Shown here piece by piece: positions 6,241 to 9,940 of a DNA stretch of 9,940 nucleotides (its first letter is position 1; each line of letters starts with the position of its first letter). The notes under the pieces are model-generated. The model saw only the letters and a program-made list of their open reading frames with translations, was not told where the DNA came from and ran no database searches. The translations under genes and the position numbers were made by a program. Location: NCBI GenBank assembly GCA_905201305.1, contig CAJKNS010000072.1, positions 1 to 9,940 on the forward strand. Reading direction: 5' to 3'. This DNA is from an uncultured Eubacteriales bacterium (GTDB lineage: Bacteria > Bacillota > Clostridia > Oscillospirales > Oscillospiraceae).

Positions 6241-6285
6241 TAAGAAAGCACCGCAGTCCGGAATGCATTTCCCGAACCGCGGTGC
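6241..6285 (-). terminator. Rho-independent terminator after the beta-helix protein gene
   Basis: Minus-strand RNA forms a long GC-rich stem from 6285 to 6248: GCACCGCGGTTCGGGAA pairs with TTCCGGACTGCGGTGC, with two G-U wobbles and one bulged G, around a 5-base loop. A T-rich tail TTTCTTA (6247-6241) follows. It begins 18 bases after the stop codon and separates this gene from the transporter promoter. Confidence 0.78.
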
Positions 6286-6302
6286 CAGATTACCGTTTCA
6301 AA

Positions 6303-8138
6303 TTACTTCTTCTTTTTCTTGGATGCCACAATGCAGCCTGCCGCAATGACAATCACCAGTACCACAATCACTGCGATTACCACCGGAGTATTGCTCTTTT
6401 CTGCGGGCTGCTCAGCCGCTGCGGGCGCCGGTTCCTCTTCAGAAGCAGGTGCTGCCGTTTCCGGCTCAGCGGGTGCGGGAGCTTCCGTCTCTACCGCGCT
6501 CTCCGCTGCGGATGCTTCAGTCTCCACGGTGCTGACCTCGGGCTCCTCAGCAGCCGCTTCGTCCTCTGCACCCCAGGCAGCCTCGGTATAAACGGTGCCG
6601 TCGGGAGCGGTGGGGGTGTAGTCCAGGTTGACATACTCCTCTGCCTTCTGGGGCTCAAAGGTATATTCGCCGTCTGCCACGGTGCCGATGCCGGGCACAT
6701 GCTCAAAAGCAGTGAGATCATCGGTGCCATAGGTGCCGGTTACGGTGACGGTATAGTCACTGTCGCCCTCCACATAGCCGGTGCCGTCTGCACCGACGAT
6801 GGAAACGGTCTTGCCCTGGTCGTCCAGAATCTCGTCTCCGGCGGTGTAGAGATCCCGCACCTGGCTGTCGCCGGTAACGGTCCAGACTGCGGTATTGTCC
6901 ATGTAGACATCGCAGCCGCGGTCGCCGTTGTCCTCCCGGCACAGGAATGCGCCGGTCATATGGGTGTCCTGGGTCAGGAAGCAGCCCAGATAGCTCCAGG
7001 TATCATAGATGATGTTGCCGTCGATGTCCTGGTCGATGGTATAGAGCACGCACTCGGAACCGTTGGCGCCGGCAGTACCCCAGCCCCGCTGGTTGGTGTT
7101 GCAGGCGCACAGCAGGAAGGTGTCCATGCCCTCGGGATAAATCATCTCCACATCGCTCAGGCTGATGTAGCAGTAGGTATTGGTGGTATAGAACATCTTG
7201 GCGTTGCCGTTTTCGCTCTGATTGTTTGCCTTCAGAACGCCGCCTACCATGGTGCAGTAGGTGGTGCCTTCCTCGGAGTCGCCGGACATGGACTGATAGA
7301 CCATGACGTTGCAGTTCTCGTCGTCATCGGAGGCGGTGTAGTTGCCCTCCAGATAGGAGTTGTACATATGGAAGGGGTTCCGTCCCTCAAAGCAGATAGC
7401 CTGAGCATTGTTTGCCTGCATGGTGGCATTGGACACGGTGATATCCGCCACGCAGTAAACGGCTGGAGAGCCGGTGCCCTTGGAGCCATTGGCAATATAG
7501 GTGCCGCCGTCAATTTTCATCAGACCGGAGCCGCGGTCCGAACGAATGGCAGCGGAGGAGCCGCCCTCGGTGGTAACGGTGCAGTTCTTGGCATACAGGG
7601 TGCCGCCGCCTGCCACCATAATGCCGCCGGAGCCGCCCTCGCCGGTGGTAGTAACGGTGGTGTCCTCCAGGTTGATGGTGGAATCGCCATAGGCAAACAC
7701 GCCGTTGGCGCCATTGGCAGAGGTTTCTACCTTGCCGCCGCTGATGGTCAGCTCTGCAGGAGTCGTCTCATCCTCAGAATAAGCCAGCACACCGGAGTTG
7801 ACGCCATAAAAGCTGCCATCGTCGCCGGTCATGTCACCGGCAGTTTTCGTCACGGTGGAATCCTTCAGGGTCGCCGCTACGCTGGGACCCACCCGCAGCG
7901 CAACCTCAGTTTCGCCGGTGGAATCGGGGAACACCTCGCCGGTATAGTCGCCGGACTCCAGTTCGGTCACAGCGTCGCCGGTATAAAAGGTCATGGAGCC
8001 GCCGCCGGGAGGAGGTGGCGGCACATCTCCGCCGCCGCCAAAGCCGCCGGGAGGCATATCCGCTGCCCAAACTGCCGAAGAGAGCAATACCGTCATGGAC
8101 AGCGCCAGGGTCATTGCCCGTAAGCTTCTTTTCTTCAT
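6303..8138 (-). CDS. Secreted, membrane-anchored right-handed beta-helix surface protein
   Basis: A 611-residue product from ATG 8138, with GGAAGGAAGG placed 6 bases upstream as a strong ribosome site. Residues 1-25 are a Sec signal peptide (MKKRSLR, hydrophobic core, cleavage near AVWA-AD). A Gly/Pro linker follows (29-47, with a run of five Pro). Residues about 75-470 are turns of Gly/Asn/Asp/Thr-rich beta strands ('ISGGKVETSANGANGVFAYGDSTINLEDTT' and similar, periods of 20-30 residues), typical of pectin-lyase-like beta-helix proteins. The stalk at 524-582 is rich in Ala, Glu and Pro. A single TM helix (about 585-606) and five Lys close the protein; there is no LPXTG sortase signal. Twelve cysteines lie in the helix region. 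Such proteins bind or cut polysaccharides or act as adhesins; no catalytic motif is evident, so binding or structure is more likely. It is monocistronic, with its own promoter and terminator. Confidence 0.85.
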   Translation of the reverse strand: MKKRSLRAMTLALSMTVLLSSAVWAADMPPGGFGGGGDVPPPPPGGGSMTFYTGDAVTELESGDYTGEVFPDSTGETEVALRVGPSVAATLKDSTVTKTAGDMTGDDGSFYGVNSGVLAYSEDETTPAELTISGGKVETSANGANGVFAYGDSTINLEDTTVTTTGEGGSGGIMVAGGGTLYAKNCTVTTEGGSSAAIRSDRGSGLMKIDGGTYIANGSKGTGSPAVYCVADITVSNATMQANNAQAICFEGRNPFHMYNSYLEGNYTASDDDENCNVMVYQSMSGDSEEGTTYCTMVGGVLKANNQSENGNAKMFYTTNTYCYISLSDVEMIYPEGMDTFLLCACNTNQRGWGTAGANGSECVLYTIDQDIDGNIIYDTWSYLGCFLTQDTHMTGAFLCREDNGDRGCDVYMDNTAVWTVTGDSQVRDLYTAGDEILDDQGKTVSIVGADGTGYVEGDSDYTVTVTGTYGTDDLTAFEHVPGIGTVADGEYTFEPQKAEEYVNLDYTPTAPDGTVYTEAAWGAEDEAAAEEPEVSTVETEASAAESAVETEAPAPAEPETAAPASEEEPAPAAAEQPAEKSNTPVVIAVIVVLVIVIAAGCIVASKKKKK

Positions 8139-8192
8139 AAAAATCCTTCCTTCCCTTGGAATATGATTATCATACCGCAGGAAGGAAGGATT
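8139..8192 (-). terminator. Perfect 13-bp inverted repeat: terminator for the upstream unit overlapping the next gene's promoter and ribosome site
   Basis: AATCCTTCCTTCC on the minus strand (8192... to 8180) is the exact reverse complement of GGAAGGAAGGATT (8154-8142), with a 25-base loop, followed by TTTTT (8143-8139) right up to the ATG at 8138. RNA read from coaE and the aminopeptidase gene would form this hairpin and stop, or at least hide the GGAAGGAAGG ribosome site. The first arm lies between the -35 and -10 of the local promoter, so RNA started there lacks it and stays translatable. No other terminator is visible after the aminopeptidase gene. Confidence 0.65.
8162..8174. promoter_or_regulatory. 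Palindrome TATGAT-T-ATCATA over the -10 of the beta-helix gene
   Basis: TATGAT (8162-8167) and ATCATA (8169-8174) form a perfect inverted repeat around one base. The minus-strand core ATGATAATCAT equals the central 11 bases of the classical Fur box, while the outer four bases on each side match poorly (13 of 19 overall by my count). It could be a Fur-family or other repressor site, or simply a result of the -10 sequence. Confidence 0.35.
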
Positions 8193-8197
8193 GTCAT
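8169..8197 (-). promoter_or_regulatory. Near-consensus promoter of the beta-helix protein gene
   Basis: Minus-strand ATGACA (-35, 8197-8192, 5 of 6 consensus bases) is 17 bases from TATGAT (-10, 8174-8169, 5 of 6). Transcription would start near 8162, giving a short leader of about 24 bases that carries the ribosome site. Confidence 0.75.
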
Positions 8198-8217
8198 TTT
8201 GAAATTACGATTTCAAA
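8198..8217. promoter_or_regulatory. Perfect 20-bp palindrome directly upstream of the -35
   Basis: TTTGAAAT (8198-8205) and ATTTCAAA (8210-8217) are perfect reverse complements with TACG between them. The repeat touches the -35 hexamer and is AT-rich in a GC-rich setting, so it is a candidate activator site or operator. As RNA after the aminopeptidase gene it would form only a weak A-U hairpin without a T-run. Confidence 0.5.
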
Positions 8218-8250
8218 CAAAGAGACCTGATGGGGTTCATTTGGTTGCAA

Positions 8251-9654
8251 TCAGCGATCCAGATAGAACACCCGCATGGCTTTGGTGGTTTCATAGCAGT
8301 CCAGCTTGCTGACCACCTCAATGGGGGCATGCATGCTCAGCACAGGTACGCCGGTGTCCAGCGTCAGGATGTTCCGGTCCGCCATATACTGTGCAACGGT
8401 TCCGCCGCCGCCGGCGTCTACCTTGCCCAGCTCGCCCATCTGCCAGATGACACCGCCCTCGTCGCAGAGCCGGCGAATCTTTGCCACAAACTCCGCCGGA
8501 GCATCGGAGGAGCCGGACTTGCCCCGTGCGCCGGTGTACTTCATAAAGCAAACGCCGCCGTTGATCCGGGAGTTGTTGCGCTTATCGCAGACATCGGCAT
8601 AGGTGGGATCGTATGCATTGGTCACGTCGGCGGATAGGCACTCGGAATGGGCAAAGCAGTCCATCAGGCTGACCTTCTGCCCACGGCACAGGCACTCCAT
8701 GAAATATTCAAATGCCTGAGACTGCATACCGGTGATGCCCATGGAACCGATTTCCTCTTTATCCGCCAGGCAGCAAACTGCGGTATACTCCGGAATTTCC
8801 TCCAGACGGAGCATGGCATCCAGCGCCGCAAAGGAGCAGCTGCGGTCATCATGACCGTAGGCGGCGATCATGCTCCGGTCAAAGCCCAGCTCCCGTGCCT
8901 TGGCAGCCGGGGTCAGGGTCAGCTCAGCGGAGAGGAAGTCCTCCTCGGTGATGCCATAGGTTTCATGGAGATAATAGAGCACAGCCAGCTTTACGCTGTC
9001 GGCGCCATCATCCTCGGGCATGGGCATGGAGCCCACCAGCAGATTCAGATTCTCTGCGCTGACGCCGGCTGCCAGAGATTTCTTCATCTGTTCCTCAGAC
9101 AGGTGAATCAGCAGATCGGTGACGATGAAAATCGGATCATCGTCCTTCTCGCCGATGCAGATTTCCACAACGGTGCCGTCCTTCTTCACTACCACGCCAT
9201 GGATCGCCATGGGAACGGTGGTCCACTGGTACTTCTTGATGCCGCCATAGTAATGGGTCTTGAAGAATGCCAGCTCGGAATCCTCATACAGGGGATTGGG
9301 CTTGAGGTCCAGACGGGGGTTGTCGATATGGGCAGCGGTAATCCGTGTGCCCTCTGCCAGAGACTTTTTGCCGATGACCGCCAGGTTGATTGCTTTGCCA
9401 TGGTTCACGCAGTAAACCTTGGTGCCGGGGTTCATTGCCATGCCGGGGGCATAGGGCTGGAAGCCTGCGGCCTCCGCCTGACGGACCGTCTCACGGACTG
9501 CCTCGCGCTCGGTCTTGGCAGCATCCAGAAACGCCATATACCGCTTGCAGTAAGCTTCCATTTCGGTCTTGTCCTGATCGGAGATCCGGGCATGACCGTT
9601 CTTGGGCGCATAGGTCAGCTGCTCCCGCAATGCCTGATACTTGTTCTCACTCAT
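8251..9654 (-). CDS. M18-family metallo-aminopeptidase (aminopeptidase I / aspartyl aminopeptidase type)
   Basis: A 467-residue cytosolic peptidase, full length for the family (bacterial members called ApeA are about 460 residues). Family enzymes use two metal ions to remove N-terminal residues, often acidic ones, and form dodecamers. The ligand and catalytic motifs are all present: 'AAHIDNPRLDLK' (His109), 'GHDDRS' (Asp269), 'DKEEIGS' (Glu300 and Glu301, general base and ligand), 'SADV' (Asp343) and 'SMHAPIE' (His442). The N-terminus has no signal peptide. ATG at 9654 is preceded by AAAGGAAG inside the coaE 3' end, and the gap to the coaE stop is 2 bases, so the genes are co-transcribed. Likely role: general peptide turnover and amino-acid recovery. 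Specificity cannot be assigned from sequence. Confidence 0.95.
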   Translation of the reverse strand: MSENKYQALREQLTYAPKNGHARISDQDKTEMEAYCKRYMAFLDAAKTEREAVRETVRQAEAAGFQPYAPGMAMNPGTKVYCVNHGKAINLAVIGKKSLAEGTRITAAHIDNPRLDLKPNPLYEDSELAFFKTHYYGGIKKYQWTTVPMAIHGVVVKKDGTVVEICIGEKDDDPIFIVTDLLIHLSEEQMKKSLAAGVSAENLNLLVGSMPMPEDDGADSVKLAVLYYLHETYGITEEDFLSAELTLTPAAKARELGFDRSMIAAYGHDDRSCSFAALDAMLRLEEIPEYTAVCCLADKEEIGSMGITGMQSQAFEYFMECLCRGQKVSLMDCFAHSECLSADVTNAYDPTYADVCDKRNNSRINGGVCFMKYTGARGKSGSSDAPAEFVAKIRRLCDEGGVIWQMGELGKVDAGGGGTVAQYMADRNILTLDTGVPVLSMHAPIEVVSKLDCYETTKAMRVFYLDR

Positions 9655-9656
9655 AA

Positions 9657-9940
9657 TTATCTTCCTTTCTGCTGCTCCAGAAGCCGGGTAAACAGTTCCC
9701 GGCAGCTCTGGGCAAACGCCTCCTGCGTCCCTTCGCCATTGCGCAGGGTATAGTCGCAGTGTGCTTCAAAATATTCATTGGGCTGCTGTGCCGAAATCCG
9801 GAGCCGGGCATACTCCTCGGAAATCTGATCCCGCACCATCAGCCGCTTCACCCGGATTTCCACCGGCGCAGTCACTGCAACGGTCACGTCGCAGCGGTCC
9901 GGTAAATCCCCTTCCAGCAGATTGATGGCATCAATGGCGG
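9657..9940 (-). CDS. coaE: Dephospho-CoA kinase, C-terminal part (5' end outside window)
   Basis: The frame is open to the right edge and ends at TAA 9659-9657. About 94 C-terminal residues are visible, starting IDAINLLEGDLPDRCDVTVA. They match the CoaE pattern after the P-loop region: an LLE segment (variant of the usual LLFE), then 'VAVTAPVEIRVKRLMVRD' (LID/substrate region with Arg residues), 'ISEEYARLRISAQQ' and 'CDYTLRNGEG' (the usual ADyvI.N.G ending). CoaE phosphorylates the ribose 3'-hydroxyl of dephospho-CoA with ATP, the last step of coenzyme A synthesis. The P-loop is beyond the window. The GTG at 9887 within the frame is not the real start, since family homology continues upstream of it. 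Confidence 0.9.
   Translation of the reverse strand, partial: AIDAINLLEGDLPDRCDVTVAVTAPVEIRVKRLMVRDQISEEYARLRISAQQPNEYFEAHCDYTLRNGEGTQEAFAQSCRELFTRLLEQQKGR

Noticed and set aside
6282..8123. Plus-strand open frame of 613 codons, almost as long as the gene opposite
   Set aside because: It is antisense to the beta-helix gene, whose product has a signal peptide, repeats and an anchor. The plus-strand translation has no recognisable domain and arises from GC-rich codons.
8647..9753. Plus-strand open frame of 368 codons
   Set aside because: Antisense to the aminopeptidase, which has all its metal-ligand motifs; it also crosses the coaE/aminopeptidase junction.
1..9940. tRNA, rRNA, insertion sequence, phage or toxin-antitoxin genes
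   Set aside because: I saw no cloverleaf, ribosomal RNA segment, transposase, integrase, terminal repeats or small gene pair on either strand.

Overview
The base composition (mostly high GC, with GC-rich third codon positions), the protein families and the regulatory signals point to a Gram-positive, probably anaerobic gut Clostridia bacterium, most like the Oscillospiraceae/Ruminococcaceae. This rests on family resemblance and style, not on a database match. All six complete or partial gene products I accept, plus one further partial gene, lie on the minus strand, so the window reads from right to left. Long plus-strand open frames are antisense shadows.

Right end, 9940 to 8251: the 3' part of coaE (dephospho-CoA kinase, last step of coenzyme A synthesis), followed after 2 bases by an M18-family metallo-aminopeptidase. 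These are ordinary housekeeping genes. A compact 112-bp gap (8139-8250) follows. It holds a 20-bp palindrome, a near-consensus promoter, a second palindrome over the -10, and a perfect 13-bp inverted repeat. That repeat would act as terminator and ribosome-site mask on read-through RNA, but not on RNA started at the local promoter.

Middle, 8138 to 6241: a single gene for a secreted, apparently right-handed beta-helix surface protein. It has a signal peptide, a Gly/Pro linker, an acidic Ala/Glu/Pro stalk and a C-terminal membrane anchor, and a terminator hairpin follows it. A regulatory region (6034-6240) comes next with a sigma-A-type promoter, a perfect operator-like palindrome at the transcription start, a tandem 9-bp repeat and an 11-bp leader hairpin.

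Left part, 6033 to 1: a five-gene operon. It encodes two carbohydrate ABC importer permeases (start and stop overlapping by 4 bases), a HlyD/MFP-like adaptor with a very long coiled coil, a two-helix membrane protein with a MacB periplasmic-core-like domain, and the N-terminal 350 residues of a lipoprotein. The lipoprotein looks like a beta-propeller, possibly leading into a solute-binding domain outside the window. No ATPase is encoded here. The working idea is a sugar or oligosaccharide importer whose partner proteins (MFP-like and MacB-PCD-like) build an extracellular assembly. This mix of import-type permeases with efflux-type accessory proteins is the most interesting feature of the window.
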